DNA of 50,732 nt from Nemertoderma westbladi (Eukaryota; Xenacoelomorpha; Nemertodermatida; Nemertodermatidae): contig JAUCBJ010002261.1 of the NCBI GenBank assembly GCA_032718475.1, forward strand, positions 1 through 50,732. The letters are read 5' to 3'. The translations under genes and the position numbers were made by a program. Positions within the stretch are counted from its first letter, which is position 1. Every line of letters starts with the position of its first letter. Of the stretch, positions 1 through 11,726 are shown piece by piece. The notes beneath the pieces were generated by a model, which was not told the DNA's origin, made no database searches, and saw nothing but the letters and a program-made list of their open reading frames with translations.

Positions 1-21
1 CGGTCGCTTTGCATCATTCGA

Positions 22-113
22 GTTAGAGAGCTTTTTAGAGTATTTCAGCGCCTGGGGGGGAACTGGATTGCAAAGCAAAAGGGCCAGTTACATCCCACAA
101 AAGCTTTTACAAA
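22..113 (-). repeat. End of a dispersed repeat, recurs at 45.48 and 50.69 kb
   Basis: Read on the minus strand, this segment matches 45484-45575 and 50689-50732 (both plus strand), beginning with a GTAAAAGCTT-like end and running through a C-rich run and AGGCGCTG. Here the repeat end abuts the 16-bp satellite; in the other two places it abuts BEL gag sequence. No coding potential is apparent. It may be the end of an unidentified mobile element, or the 3' region of the BEL family seen at 34-50 kb. Confidence 0.7.
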
Positions 114-1520
114 GAGATCTAGGGTCAAAGAGATCTAGGGACAAAGAGATCTAGGGTCAAAGAGATCTAGGGTCAAAGAGATATAGGGTCAAAGAGATCT
201 AGGGACAAAGAGATCTAGGGTCAAAGAGATCTAGGGTCAAAGAGATCTAGGGACAAAGAGATCTAGGGACAAAGAGATCTAGGGTCAAAGAGATCTAGGG
301 TCAAAGAGATCTAGGGTCAAAGAGATCTAGGGACAAAGAGATCTAGGGTCAAAGAGATCTAGGGTCAAAGAGATCTAGGGTCAAAGAGATCTAGGGTCAA
401 AGAGATCTAGGGTCAAAGAGATCTAGGGTCAAAGAGATCTAGGGACAAAGAGATCTAGGGTCAAAGAGATCTAGGGTCAAAGAGATCTAGGGACAAAGAG
501 ATCTAGGGTCAAAGAGATCTAGGGTCAAAGAGATCTAGGGTCAAAGAGATCTAGGGTCAAAGAGATCTAGGGTCAAAGAGATCTAGGGTCAAAGAGATCT
601 AGGGTCAAAGAGATCTAGGGTCAAAGAGATCTAGGGTCAAAGAGATCTAGGGTCAAAGAGATCTAGGGTCAAAGAGATCTAGGGTCAAAGAGATCTAGGG
701 ACAAAGAGATCTAGGGTCAAAGAGATCTAGGGTCAAAGAGATCTAGGGTCAAAGAGATCTAGGGTCAAAGAGATCTAGGGTCAAAGAGATCTAGGGTCAA
801 AGAGATCTAGGGTCAAAGAGATCTAGGGTCAAAGAGATCTAGGGTCAAAGAGATCTAGGGTCAAAGAGATCTAGGGTCAAAGAGATCTAGGGTCAAAGAG
901 ATCTAGGGACAAAGAGATCTAGGGTCAAAGAGATCTAGGGTCAAAGAGATCTAGGGTCAAAGAGATATAGGGTCAAAGAGATCTAGGGACAAAGAGATCT
1001 AGGGTCAAAGAGATCTAGGACAAAGAGATCTAGGGTCAAAGAGATCTAGGGTCAAAGAGATCTAGGGTCAAAGAGATCTAGGGTCAAAGAGATCTAGGGT
1101 CAAAGAGATCTAGGGTCAAAGAGATCTAGGGTCAAAGAGATCTAGGGTCAAAGAGATCTAGGGACAAAGAGATCTAGGGTCAAAGAGATCTAGGGTCAAA
1201 TAGATCTAGGGTCAAAGAGATCTAGGGTCAAAGATATCTAGGGTCAAAGAGATCTAGGGTCAAAGAGATCTAGGGTCAAAGAGATCTAGGGTCAAAGAGA
1301 TCTAGGGTCAAAGAGATCTAGGGTCAAAGAGATCTAGGGACAAAGAGATCTAGGGTCAAAGAGATCTAGGGTCAAAGAGATCTAGGGACAAAGAGATCTA
1401 GGGTCAAAGAGATCTAGGGTCAAAGAGATCTAGGGTCAAAGAGATCTAGGGTCAAAGAGATCTAGGGTCAAAGAGATCTAGGGTCAAAGAGATCTAGGAT
1501 CAAAGAGATCTAGGGTCAAA
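110..1520. repeat. Satellite, 16-bp unit (about 88 copies)
   Basis: Contiguous head-to-tail copies of CAAAGAGATCTAGGGT with no spacers. Each unit carries the palindrome AGATCT. The main variant has GGGAC in place of GGGTC and is scattered irregularly. Rarer variants are AGATATAG near 180 and 963, AATAGATCT near 1200 and AAGATATCT near 1232. One unit near 1019 is a base short (GGAC), which shifts the phase. Stops are frequent, so there is no coding potential. Confidence 0.98.
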
Positions 1521-1557
1521 CTAACAAGAGAAACCTTCATTCTTTTACCTGATTATC

Positions 1558-4500
1558 TTACCTTACCTTATTGTGCCAGAACAAGGCTTCCTCCTACCTT
1601 ACCTTATTGTGCCAGAACAAGGCTTCCTCCTACCTTACCTTATTGTGCCAGAACAAGGCTTCCTCCTACCTTACCTTATTGTGCCAGAACAAGGCTTCCT
1701 CCTACCTTACCTTACCTTATTGTGCCAGAACAAGGCTTCCTCCTAACCTACCTTACCTTATTGTACCAGAACAAGGCTCCCTCCTACCTTACCTTATTGT
1801 GCCAGAACAAGGCTTCCTCCTACCTTACCTTATTGTGCCAGAACAAGGCTTCCTCCTACCTTACCTTATTGTACCAGAACAAGGCTTCCTCCTACCTTAC
1901 CTTATTGGGCCAGAACAAGGCTTCCTCCTACCTTACCTTATTGTGCCAGAACAAGGCTTCCTCCTACCTTACCTTATTGTACCAGAACAAGGCTTCCTCC
2001 TACCTTACCTTATTGTGCCAGAACAAGGCTTCCTCCTACCTTACCTTATTGTACCAGAACAAGGCTTCCTCCTACCTTACCTTATTGTGCCAGAACAAGG
2101 CTTCCTCCTACCTTACCTTATTGTGCCAGAACAAGGCTTCCTCCTACCTTACCTTATTGTGCCAGAACAAGGCTTCCTCCTACCTTACCTTATTGTGCCA
2201 GAACAAGGCTTCCTCCTACCTTACCTTATTGTGCCAGAACAAGGCTTCCTCCTACCTTACCTTATTGTGCCAGAACAAGGCTTCCTCCTACCTTACCTTA
2301 TTGTGCCAGAACAAGGCTTCCTCCTACCTTACCTTATTGTGCCAGAACAAGGCTTCCTCCTACCTTACCTTATTGTGCCAGAACAAGGCTTCCTCCTACC
2401 TTACCTTATTGTGCCAGAACAAGGCTTCCTCCTACCTTACCTTATTGTGCCAGAACAAGGCTTCCTCCTACCTTACCTTATTGTGCCAGAACAAGGCTTC
2501 CTCCTACCTTACCTTATTGTGCCAGAACAAGGCTTCCTCCTACCTTACCTTATTGTGCCAGAACAAGGCTTCCTCCTACCTTACCTTATTGTGCCAGAAC
2601 AAGGCTTCCTCCTACCTTACCTTATTGTGCCAGAACAAGGCTTCCTCCTACCTTACCTTATTGTGCCAGAACAAGGCTTCCTCCTACCTTACCTTATTGT
2701 GCCAGAACAAGGCTTCCTCCTACCTTACCTTATTGTGCCAGAACAAGGCTTCCTCCTACCTTACCTTATTGTGCCAGAACAAGGCTTCCTCCTACCTTAC
2801 CTTATTGTGCCAGAACAAGGCTTCCTCCTACCTTACCTTATTGTGCCAGAACAAGGCTTCCTCCTACCTTACCTTATTGTGCCAGAACAAGGCTTCCTCC
2901 TACCTTACCTTATTGTGCCAGAACAAGGCTTCCTCCTACCTTACCTTATTGTGCCAGAACAAGGCTTCCTCCTACCTTACCTTATTGTGCCAGAACAAGG
3001 CTTCCTCCTACCTTACCTTATTGTGCCAGAACAAGGCTTCCTCCTACCTTACCTTATTGTGCCAGAACAAGGCTTCCTCCTACCTTACCTTATTGTGCCA
3101 GAACAAGGCTTCCTCCTACCTTACCTTATTGTGCCAGAACAAGGCTTCCTCCTACCTTACCTTATTGTGCCAGAACAAGGCTTCCTCCTACCTTACCTTA
3201 TTGTGCCAGAACAAGGCTTCCTCCTACCTTACCTTATTGTGCCAGAACAAGGCTTCCTCCTACCTTACCTTATTGTGCCAGAACAAGGCTTCCTCCTACC
3301 TTACCTTATTGTGCCAGAACAAGGCTTCCTCCTACCTTACCTTATTGTGCCAGAACAAGGCTTCCTCCTACCTTACCTTATTGTGCCAGAACAAGGCTTC
3401 CTCCTACCTTACCTTATTGTGCCAGAACAAGGCTTCCTCCTACCTTACCTTATTGTGCCAGAACAAGGCTTCCTCCTACCTTACCTTATTGTGCCAGAAC
3501 AAGGCTTCCTCCTACCTTACCTTATTGTGCCAGAACAAGGCTTCCTCCTACCTTACCTTATTGTGCCAGAACAAGGCTTCCTCCTACCTTACCTTATTGT
3601 GCCAGAACAAGGCTTCCTCCTACCTTACCTTATTGTGCCAGAACAAGGCTTCCTCCTACCTTACCTTATTGTGCCAGAACAAGGCTTCCTCCTACCTTAC
3701 CTTATTGTGCCAGAACAAGGCTTCCTCCTACCTTACCTTATTGTGCCAGAACAAGGCTTCCTCCTACCTTACCTTATTGTGCCAGAACAAGGCTTCCTCC
3801 TACCTTACCTTATTGTGCCAGAACAAGGCTTCCTCCTACCTTACCTTATTGTGCCAGAACAAGGCTTCCTCCTACCTTACCTTATTGTGCCAGAACAAGG
3901 CTTCCTCCTACCTTACCTTATTGTGCCAGAACAAGGCTTCCTCCTACCTTACCTTATTGTGCCAGAACAAGGCTTCCTCCTACCTTACCTTATTGTGCCA
4001 GAACAAGGCTTCCTCCTACCTTACCTTATTGTGCCAGAACAAGGCTTCCTCCTACCTTACCTTATTGTGCCAGAACAAGGCTTCCTCCTACCTTACCTTA
4101 TTGTGCCAGAACAAGGCTTCCTCCTACCTTACCTTATTGTGCCAGAACAAGGCTTCCTCCTACCTTACCTTATTGTGCCAGAACAAGGCTTCCTCCTACC
4201 TTACCTTATTGTGCCAGAACAAGGCTTCCTCCTACCTTACCTTATTGTGCCAGAACAAGGCTTCCTCCTACCTTACCTTATTGTGCCAGAACAAGGCTTC
4301 CTCCTACCTTACCTTATTGTGCCAGAACAAGGCTTCCTCCTACCTTACCTTATTGTGCCAGAACAAGGCTTCCTCCTACCTTACCTTATTGTGCCAGAAC
4401 AAGGCTTCCTCCTACCTTACCTTATTGTGCCAGAACAAGGCTTCCTCCTACCTTACCTTATTGTGCCAGAACAAGGCTTCCTCCTACCTTACCTTATTGT

Positions 4501-7500
4501 GCCAGAACAAGGCTTCCTCCTACCTTACCTTATTGTGCCAGAACAAGGCTTCCTCCTACCTTACCTTATTGTGCCAGAACAAGGCTTCCTCCTACCTTAC
4601 CTTATTGTGCCAGAACAAGGCTTCCTCCTACCTTACCTTATTGTGCCAGAACAAGGCTTCCTCCTACCTTACCTTATTGTGCCAGAACAAGGCTTCCTCC
4701 TACCTTACCTTATTGTGCCAGAACAAGGCTTCCTCCTACCTTACCTTATTGTGCCAGAACAAGGCTTCCTCCTACCTTACCTTATTGTGCCAGAACAAGG
4801 CTTCCTCCTACCTTACCTTATTGTGCCAGAACAAGGCTTCCTCCTACCTTACCTTATTGTGCCAGAACAAGGCTTCCTCCTACCTTACCTTATTGTGCCA
4901 GAACAAGGCTTCCTCCTACCTTACCTTATTGTGCCAGAACAAGGCTTCCTCCTACCTTACCTTATTGTGCCAGAACAAGGCTTCCTCCTACCTTACCTTA
5001 TTGTGCCAGAACAAGGCTTCCTCCTACCTTACCTTATTGTGCCAGAACAAGGCTTCCTCCTACCTTACCTTATTGTGCCAGAACAAGGCTCGCTCCTACC
5101 TTACCTTACCTTATTGTACCAGAACAAGGCTTCCTCCTACCTTACCTTATTGTGTCAGAACAAGGCTTCCTCCTACCTTACCTTATTGTGCCAGAACAAG
5201 GCTTCCTCCTACCTTACCTTATTGTGCCAGAACAAGGCTCCTCCTACCTTACCTTACCTTATTGTGCCAGAACAAGGCTTCCTCCTACCTTACCTTATTG
5301 TGCCAGAACAAGGCTTCCTCCTACCTTACCTTATTGTGCCAGAACAAGGCTCCTCCTACCTTACCTTACCTTATTGTGCCAGAACAAGGCTTCCTCCTAC
5401 CTTACCTTATTGTGCCAGAACAAGGCTCGCTCCTACCTTACCTTACCTTATTGTGCCAGAACAAGGCTTCCTCCTACCTTACCTTATTGTGCCAGAACAA
5501 GGCTTCCTCCTACCTTACCTTATTGTGCCAGAACAAGGCTTCCTCCTACCTTACCTTATTGTGCCAGAACAAGGCTTCCTCCTACCTTACCTTATTGTGC
5601 CAGAACAAGGCTTCCTCCTACCTTACCTTATTGTGCCAGAACAAGGCTTCCTCCTACCTTACCTTATTGTGCCAGAACAAGGCTTCCTCCTACCTTACCT
5701 TATTGTACCAGAACAAGGCTTCCTCCTACCTTACCTTATTGTACCAGAACAAGGCTTCCTCCTACCTTACCTTATTGTGCCAGAACAAGGCGTCCTCCTA
5801 CCTTACCTTATTGTGCCAGAACAAGGCGTCCTCCTACCTTACCTTATTGTGCCAGAACAAGGCTTCCTCCTACCTTACCTTATTGTGCCAGAACAAGGCG
5901 TCCTCCTACCTTACCTTATTGTGCCAGAACAAGGCTTCCTCCTACCTTACCTTATTGTGTCAGAACAAGGCTTCCTCCTACCTTACCTTATTGTGCCAGA
6001 ACAAGGCGTCCTCCTACCTTACCTTATTGTGCCAGAACAAGGCGTCCTCCTACCTTACCTTATTGTGCCAGAACAAGGCTTCCTCCTACCTTACCTTATT
6101 GTGTCAGAACAAGGCTTCCTCCTACCTTACCTTATTGTGCCAGAACAAGGCGTCCTCCTACCTTACCTTATTGTGCCAGAACAAGGCGTCCTCCTACCTT
6201 ACCTTATTGTGCCAGAACAAGGCTTCCTCCTACCTTACCTTATTGTGCCAGAACAAGGCTTCCTCCTACCTTACCTTATTGTGCCAGAACAAGGCTTCCT
6301 CCTACCTTACCTTATTGTGCCAGAACAAGGCTTCCTCCTACCTTACCTTATTGTGCCAGAACAAGGCTTCCTCCTACCTTACCTTATTGTGCCAGAACAA
6401 GGCTTCCTCCTACCTTACCTTATTGTGCCAGAACAAGGCTTCCTCCTACCTTACCTTATTGTGCCAGAACAAGGCTTCCTCCTACCTTACCTTATTGTGC
6501 CAGAACAAGGCTTCCTCCTACCTTACCTTATTGTGCCAGAACAAGGCTTCCTCCTACCTTACCTTATTGTGCCAGAACAAGGCTTCCTCCTACCTTACCT
6601 TATTGTGCCAGAACAAGGCTTCCTCCTACCTTACCTTATTGTGCCAGAACAAGGCTTCCTCCTACCTTACCTTATTGTGCCAGAACAAGGCTTCCTCCTA
6701 CCTTACCTTATTGTGCCAGAACAAGGCTTCCTCCTACCTTACCTTATTGTGCCAGAACAAGGCTTCCTCCTACCTTACCTTATTGTGCCAGAACAAGGCT
6801 TCCTCCTACCTTACCTTATTGTGCCAGAACAAGGCTTCCTCCTACCTTACCTTATTGTGCCAGAACAAGGCTTCCTCCTACCTTACCTTATTGTGCCAGA
6901 ACAAGGCTTCCTCCTACCTTACCTTATTGTGCCAGAACAAGGCTTCCTCCTACCTTACCTTATTGTGCCAGAACAAGGCTTCCTCCTACCTTACCTTATT
7001 GTGCCAGAACAAGGCTTCCTCCTACCTTACCTTATTGTGCCAGAACAAGGCTTCCTCCTACCTTACCTTATTGTGCCAGAACAAGGCTTCCTCCTACCTT
7101 ACCTTATTGTGCCAGAACAAGGCTTCCTCCTACCTTACCTTATTGTGCCAGAACAAGGCTTCCTCCTACCTTACCTTATTGTGCCAGAACAAGGCTTCCT
7201 CCTACCTTACCTTATTGTGCCAGAACAAGGCTTCCTCCTACCTTACCTTATTGTGCCAGAACAAGGCTTCCTCCTACCTTACCTTATTGTGCCAGAACAA
7301 GGCTTCCTCCTACCTTACCTTATTGTGCCAGAACAAGGCTTCCTCCTACCTTACCTTATTGTGCCAGAACAAGGCTCCCTCCTACCTTACCTTACCTTAT
7401 TGTGCCAGAACAAGGCTCCTCCTACCTTACCTTACCTTATTGTGCCAGAACAAGGCTTCCTCCTACCTTACCTTATTGTGCCAGAACAAGGCTTCCTCCT

Positions 7501-7976
7501 ACCTTACCTTATTGTACCAGAACAAGGCTTCCTCCTACCTTACCTTATTGTGCCAGAACAAGGCTTCCTCCTACCTTACCTTATTGTGCCAGAACAAGGC
7601 TTCCTCCTACCTTACCTTATTGTGCCAGAACAAGGCTTCCTCCTACCTTACCTTATTGTGCCAGAACAAGGCTTCCTCCTCCTTACCTTACCTTATTGTG
7701 CCAGAACAAGGCTTCCTCCTACCTTACCTTATTGTGCCAGAACAAGGCTTCCTCCTACCTTACCTTATTGTGCCAGAACAAGGCTTCCTCCTACCTTACC
7801 TTATTGTGCCAGAACAAGGCTTCCTCCTACCTTACCTACCTTATTGTGCCAGAACAAGGCTTCCTCCTACCTTACCTTATTGTGCCAGGAACAAGGCTTC
7901 CTCCTACCTTACCTTATTGTGCCAGAACAAGGCTTCCTCCTACCTTACCTTATTGTGCCAGAACAAGGCTTCCTCC
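1558..7976. repeat. Satellite, 36-bp unit (about 178 copies)
   Basis: Uninterrupted tandem array whose unit contains TTGTGCCAGAACAAGG followed by a pyrimidine-rich CTTCCTCCTACCTTACCTTA half. The length of 36 is a multiple of three and the plus-strand unit has no stop, so all three plus frames stay open for thousands of bases. The minus strand has a TAA or TAG in every frame of every unit. Local units gain a CTTAC pentamer (near 1708, 5105, 5245, 7390) or lose a base, which shifts the phase. The array is most homogeneous from about 2090 to 5080 and more varied at both ends and around 5.1-6.2 kb. Confidence 0.98.
5791..6230. repeat. Higher-order repeat within the 36-bp satellite
   Basis: Two marker variants, GGCGTCC for GGCTTCC and GTGTCAG for GTGCCAG, recur in an ordered pattern. 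GGCGTCC occurs near 5791, 5827, 5899, 6007, 6043, 6151 and 6187; GTGTCAG near 5958 and 6102. The latter are 144 bp apart, four monomers. This indicates a nascent tetrameric higher-order unit formed by local unequal exchange. Confidence 0.75.
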
Positions 7977-8052
7977 GAAAATGTTAGTTCTACGGGTTCC
8001 TCGATGTCATCGACTACCGGTTCTATTTCTTCATTTTCTACGATTAACGGAA

Positions 8053-8230
8053 ATACAATTAATTCCAATCAATTACAATAAATCAATTACAATAACAATC
8101 AATTACAATAACAATCAATTACAATAAATCAATTACAATAACAATCAATTACAATAACAATCAATTACAATAACAATCAATTACAATAATTACAATCAAT
8201 TAATTAATACAATTAATTCTATTACAATTA
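8053..8230. repeat. AT-rich short tandem repeat
   Basis: Repeats of the CAATTACAATAA/CAATTACAATAACAAT type, about 10-16 bp per unit with frequent slippage, directly after the end of the 36-bp satellite and a short spacer. No coding potential. Confidence 0.9.
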
Positions 8231-8284
8231 TAAGTTATTTTAAAATGAATAATAAATTATTGATTAACAACTGGTCAAATATTC

Positions 8285-8311
8285 TATAACAATAATATTA
8301 TTATTGTTATA
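8285..8311. repeat. AT-rich palindrome with 12-bp arms
   Basis: Perfect 12-bp arms (TATAACAATAAT) around a 3-bp centre. The surrounding 8.31-8.55 kb holds two diverged copies of a segment containing GGCATCTACTA and TAGGCTATA. I see no gene in 7977-8600. Confidence 0.7.
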
Positions 8312-8550
8312 AACTCGGTAAGCATCTCGGTAGGCATCTACTACGGCTTAGGCTATATCTTTTACGGAGTCGTAGAGTAGTCTGAAGTTCCCCATTTTGC
8401 CCCTAGAGGGCGAAATGTATCAAAGTAAAAACCTGATCTCATTTGATTGTTTTTAATTCATTGAGGCTGAAACTTGGTAGACATCTACTATGGCATAGGC
8501 TATACTTTACAGAGGAGGTTGATCGACTCGCAGTTCTTCAGTGTGCTGCT

Positions 8551-9685
8551 AAAGACTCGGATTCAAGACCTGAGGTACTCCTAAAGACTCGAGTTTTAGG
8601 TCTGAGGCACAGACTATGCCTCACTGAGGCATAGACTATGCCTCACTGAGGCACAGACTGCCTCACTAAGGCACAGACTATGCCTCACTGAGGCACAGAC
8701 TATGCCTCACTGAGGCACAGACTATGCCTCGTTGAGGCTCAGACTATGCCTCACTGAGGCACTGGGACATAGACTATGCCTCACTGAGGCACTGAGGCAA
8801 AGACTATGCCTCACTGAGGCACAGACTATGCCTCACTGAGGCACTGAGACACAGACTATGCCTTACTGAGGCACTGAGGCATGGACTATGCCTCACTGGG
8901 GCACTGAGGCATAGACTATGCTTCACTGAGGCATAGACTATGCCTTCTGAGGCACAGACTATGCCTCACTGAGGCATTGAGGCACAGACTATGCCTCACT
9001 GAGGCTCAGACTATCCCTCACTGAGGAACTGACAGAAAAGACTCGGATTCAAGACCTGAGGCACTCCTAAAGTCTCGAGTTTTAGGTCTGAGGCACAGAC
9101 TATGCCTCACCTAGGCATAGACTATGCCTCACTGAGGCACAGACTGCTTCACTAAGGCACAGACTATCCCTCCATGAGCCACAGACTATGCCTCACTGAG
9201 GCACTGTGGCATAGACTATGCCTCACTGAGGCATAGACTATGCCTTACTGAGGCACAGACTATGCCTCACTGAGGCATTGAGGCACAGACTATGCCTCAC
9301 TGAGGCATTGAGGCACAGACTATGCCTCACTGAGGAACTGACAGAAAAGACTCGGATTCAAGACCTGAGGCACTCCTAAAGTCTCGAGTTTTAGGTCTGA
9401 GGCACAGACTATGCCTCACCTAGGCATAGACTATGCCTCACTGAGGCACAGACTATGCCTCACTGAGGCACAGACTATGCCTCACTGAGGCACTGAGGCA
9501 TAGACTATGCCTCACTGAGGCACAGACTATGCCTCACTGAGGCATTGAGGCACAGACTATGCCTCACTGAGGCATAAACTATGCCTCACTGAGGCACAGA
9601 CTATGCCTCACTGAGGCTCAGACTATCCCTCACTGAGGAACTGAGACACAGACTATGCCTCAGTGAGGCACTCAGGCTCAGATTA
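8551..9685. repeat. Hairpin-forming GAGGCA/TGCCTC satellite with a higher-order unit
   Basis: Short units of about 21-22 bp, each with TGCCTCACTGAGGCA (7-bp arms around one base), joined by CAGACTA. A longer punctuating block with ACTCGGATTCAAGACC and TCGAGTTTTAGGTC occurs at about 8555, 9041 and 9351. The last two are about 309-310 bp apart, giving a higher-order unit. The block AAGACTC-GATT-AAGACCTGAGGCACTCC also sits at the edge of the CAGCCA microsatellite at 30.2 kb, linking this region to the palindromic element there. Confidence 0.85.
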
Positions 9686-9704
9686 AGGGTCAAAGGCCTT
9701 CAAG

Positions 9705-9975
9705 CTGATCATTTGCTTAGTTTTCTACTTAGAAGGTCGTGAGGTCGAACCCTAGAATAGCATTATTCTTTTTTCCTAGCTCTTTGCTGGCTTTATTATA
9801 CACTAGCTTTTAATCTCCCAGCTAGTGATAGTATGCAACCTTGGGAGTTAATGCGCTGTCTTATGAGTAAAGGCCAAGAGATTAGACTTCAGGTTGCCTC
9901 TGTTGGTTCACTCTTCTTAACATTACAAAAGAGTTTGCAAGCGCAGGTTCAAATCCAACTAAAGCTCTATATATT
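9705..9975 (+). other. Two tRNA-like (pol III type) segments
   Basis: Two B-box-like motifs are visible: GGTCGAACCC at 9742-9751, followed by a T-rich run near 9769, and GGTTCAAATCC at 9946-9956, preceded by a tRNA-Leu-like GGCCAAGAGATTAGACTTCA segment. Neither folds into a clean cloverleaf by eye, and acceptor stems are not evident. They may be tRNA-derived SINE heads or decayed tRNA genes. Confidence 0.3.
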
Positions 9976-10157
9976 TTGCACTGAAGTGGAATACTTTAGA
10001 TGCTGGGGGAATCTGGTTTGCGAGGGATATTTGAATGGTGAGTATAACTATCCTTGAGAGTTAGTGTGACGTTATCTCACCATGGATGGGTTTTACCACT
10101 GAAACGAAAAACGGGTAAAGAAATTAAGCGTGTACTCGCATCTGCTCTGGCTCTCTC

Positions 10158-10220
10158 ATTGGCTGCCTAACTCACCCTCGCGCTCTGATTGGATAATCCA
10201 TTCTAACCTCCCTTTATAAT
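10158..10220 (+). promoter_or_regulatory. Promoter with two CCAAT boxes (inverted) and a TATA box
   Basis: ATTGG (inverted CCAAT) occurs at 10158-10162 and 10188-10192, followed by a TTTATAAT TATA-like box at 10213-10220, about 110 bp before the ATG at 10328. From about 10196 onward the sequence aligns with the promoter of the zinc-finger gene at 30.66-30.81 kb, including the CCCTTTATAATAGCCC / CCCTCTATAAAAGCCC block and the AAAGTTTTATTTATTTAAAA leader. Confidence 0.6.
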
Positions 10221-10327
10221 AGCCCGTTCACCGCATTCCATTTCATCCTCATAAAAGTTTTATTTATTTAAAATTTTGTAAAATCATTTAGCGAAAATTC
10301 AATACTATCAATTGAGATTGCTATATA

Positions 10328-10432
10328 ATGCATAGAGATGAAAGATGTTTGGTTTGTAATAAAGAAATCAGACAAGACAATCTATCTTGTCATAGGGAAA
10401 AACATATAAAGGATAAACTAATAAACTTATAA
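10328..10432 (+). pseudogene. Truncated C2H2 zinc-finger gene, paralogue of the one at 30.8 kb
   Basis: A 34-codon frame begins at the ATG equivalent to the start of the gene at 30809. It keeps the finger CLVCNKE...H...H with Cys7, Cys10, His22 and His26 in exactly the same spacing (C-x2-C-x11-H-x3-H). It then runs into a stop at the junction with an unrelated decayed gene on the other strand, so the acidic tail of the paralogue is missing. The promoter and leader upstream are also shared. This shows that promoter plus finger gene form a dispersed, mobile unit. Function is unknown; single-stranded nucleic-acid or DNA binding would be usual for such a finger. Confidence 0.7.
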
Positions 10433-11274
10433 AACTAAGCAAATGATCAGCATGAGTGTGGAGAATTGGTCTTTTGCATTGAGCGTGTTCACTGAAAACT
10501 TGACCTGTGGGAGCAGCTCGGAATATACTTCCAGGAACTGTGAACCATAAAGTGGAGAGTCACTAATAAACTTTATTATGTCATAGGACGTCATGCACTC
10601 TGGATGTATCTCTCGAAGGAAGCGTCGGATGAAGCGGGTATTTGTACAGGAGGCTACACGGTTGAGGAGCTCATAACTCAGTAGCCAAGCACACCGAATA
10701 TCTGTTGCGCAGGTGAAGGGGGCAAATGCGTATACACCGAGGTGAGCTTTCGCTGCGGCGTATCGGGACATGGTAATCGCATTGAGATCTGCGCATCCTT
10801 CCAACGATCGAATATGTTGGGTGACATTTGTTTCATCTTCTATCTCGATTTCGGGGCCAAAGGGGCAGTTTGGACTACCTTGAGTTGGCAACGTTCGCAA
10901 TGGGTAGCAAAGATCAAACAGGAGAAGAAGATATGGTCGTTATTAACACGGCAGTAGGGACAATAAAGTTCGATACAATTATCAGTGAGGTGCTCACAAA
11001 GGACTCCAGGTTAGGTGTGAGCCTTGTGTGTGCGAAGACCGCAATTCGCACAATGGACATGTTTACGAAATAACGCATAGCGGAAACCTCAAACCGTGAA
11101 CCGCTCGGTCCCGCGATACCAATCAATCAAGGCGGACTCATTGTCAGGGGTGAGCATGACAGGGGCGGCTACTGAGGTCACTTCTAGGTGGATTGGTTCC
11201 TCCGCTTGATCCATAACATCAGTCTGTATTTGTCCAACCGAGAAACCAGGTTTAATAATGGGTCTCTCGATCAC
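10433..11274 (-). pseudogene. C-terminal part of a decayed gene, possibly an endogenous viral element
   Basis: Three minus-strand frames (11274-11089, 11126-10914, 10900-10427) run head to tail with small overlaps, as expected for one gene broken by frameshifts. They hold no domain I recognise. The composition is that of a globular protein, with segments such as LTPDNESALIDWYRGTE, SAMRYFVNMSIVRIAVF and DIRCAWLLSYELLNRVA. Together with 16936-17650 and 18835-19470 on the same strand it makes a collinear series interrupted by retrotransposons, which suggests one ancestral protein of more than 600 residues. The style recalls viral coat proteins, but that is a guess; a profile search would decide it. 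Confidence 0.4.
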
Positions 11275-11726
11275 CGATTGATGGAGATTCGAAATACGTA
11301 CGTCTCGGAATATAGCAAATCTACTGCTGGCTAGCTCATCCGCTGCGGAGCGACGTAGCTCTCACTGAGACAGTGATTTCATGCGAAACTGACCATCAAT
11401 GTTGGCGAAAAGGGTTAGGAAATGTGTTCAGGAATTTACAAGTTCATCGAGTTTGGCGAGTTGTGTTCCCAACAACAATGGGTGTGCTCTCAGCGTGCGG
11501 CTCCAGACATCCACAAGCCATCCTGATAATGCTTGGTTTTCAAATATGAGGTATATCGCTAATGAGGGGTGCAAGGGAACGATTTGATTTGACTTAGTTT
11601 AATTCACATATAGTGACAATGACACATACACATAAACACAAAATACACATAATGTTTAATATATATAGTAAAATGCTTAGTAAAAACTGTTAGTTCAGAC
11701 TAATAAAAGCACGAAAATTAAAATTG
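11275..11726. other. Decayed sequence and non-LTR element 3' region
   Basis: The minus strand at 11275-11580 continues the decayed gene with several stops. From about 11582 the sequence GATTTGATTTGACTTAG marks the probable 3' tail of the retrotransposon whose RT ends at 11727; on the minus strand it reads as a short CAAAT-type repeat. There is no other gene. Confidence 0.4.

Noticed and set aside
110-1520. CRISPR-like array
   Set aside because: Units are contiguous without unique spacers, and the context is animal mobile DNA. The same applies to the 36-bp and GAGGCA arrays.
1571-8127. Three giant plus-strand ORFs (2138, 2119 and 991 codons)
   Set aside because: All three frames of the 36-bp satellite are stop-free, so the ORFs are an arithmetic consequence of unit length. 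No domain, no defined start, no codon bias.
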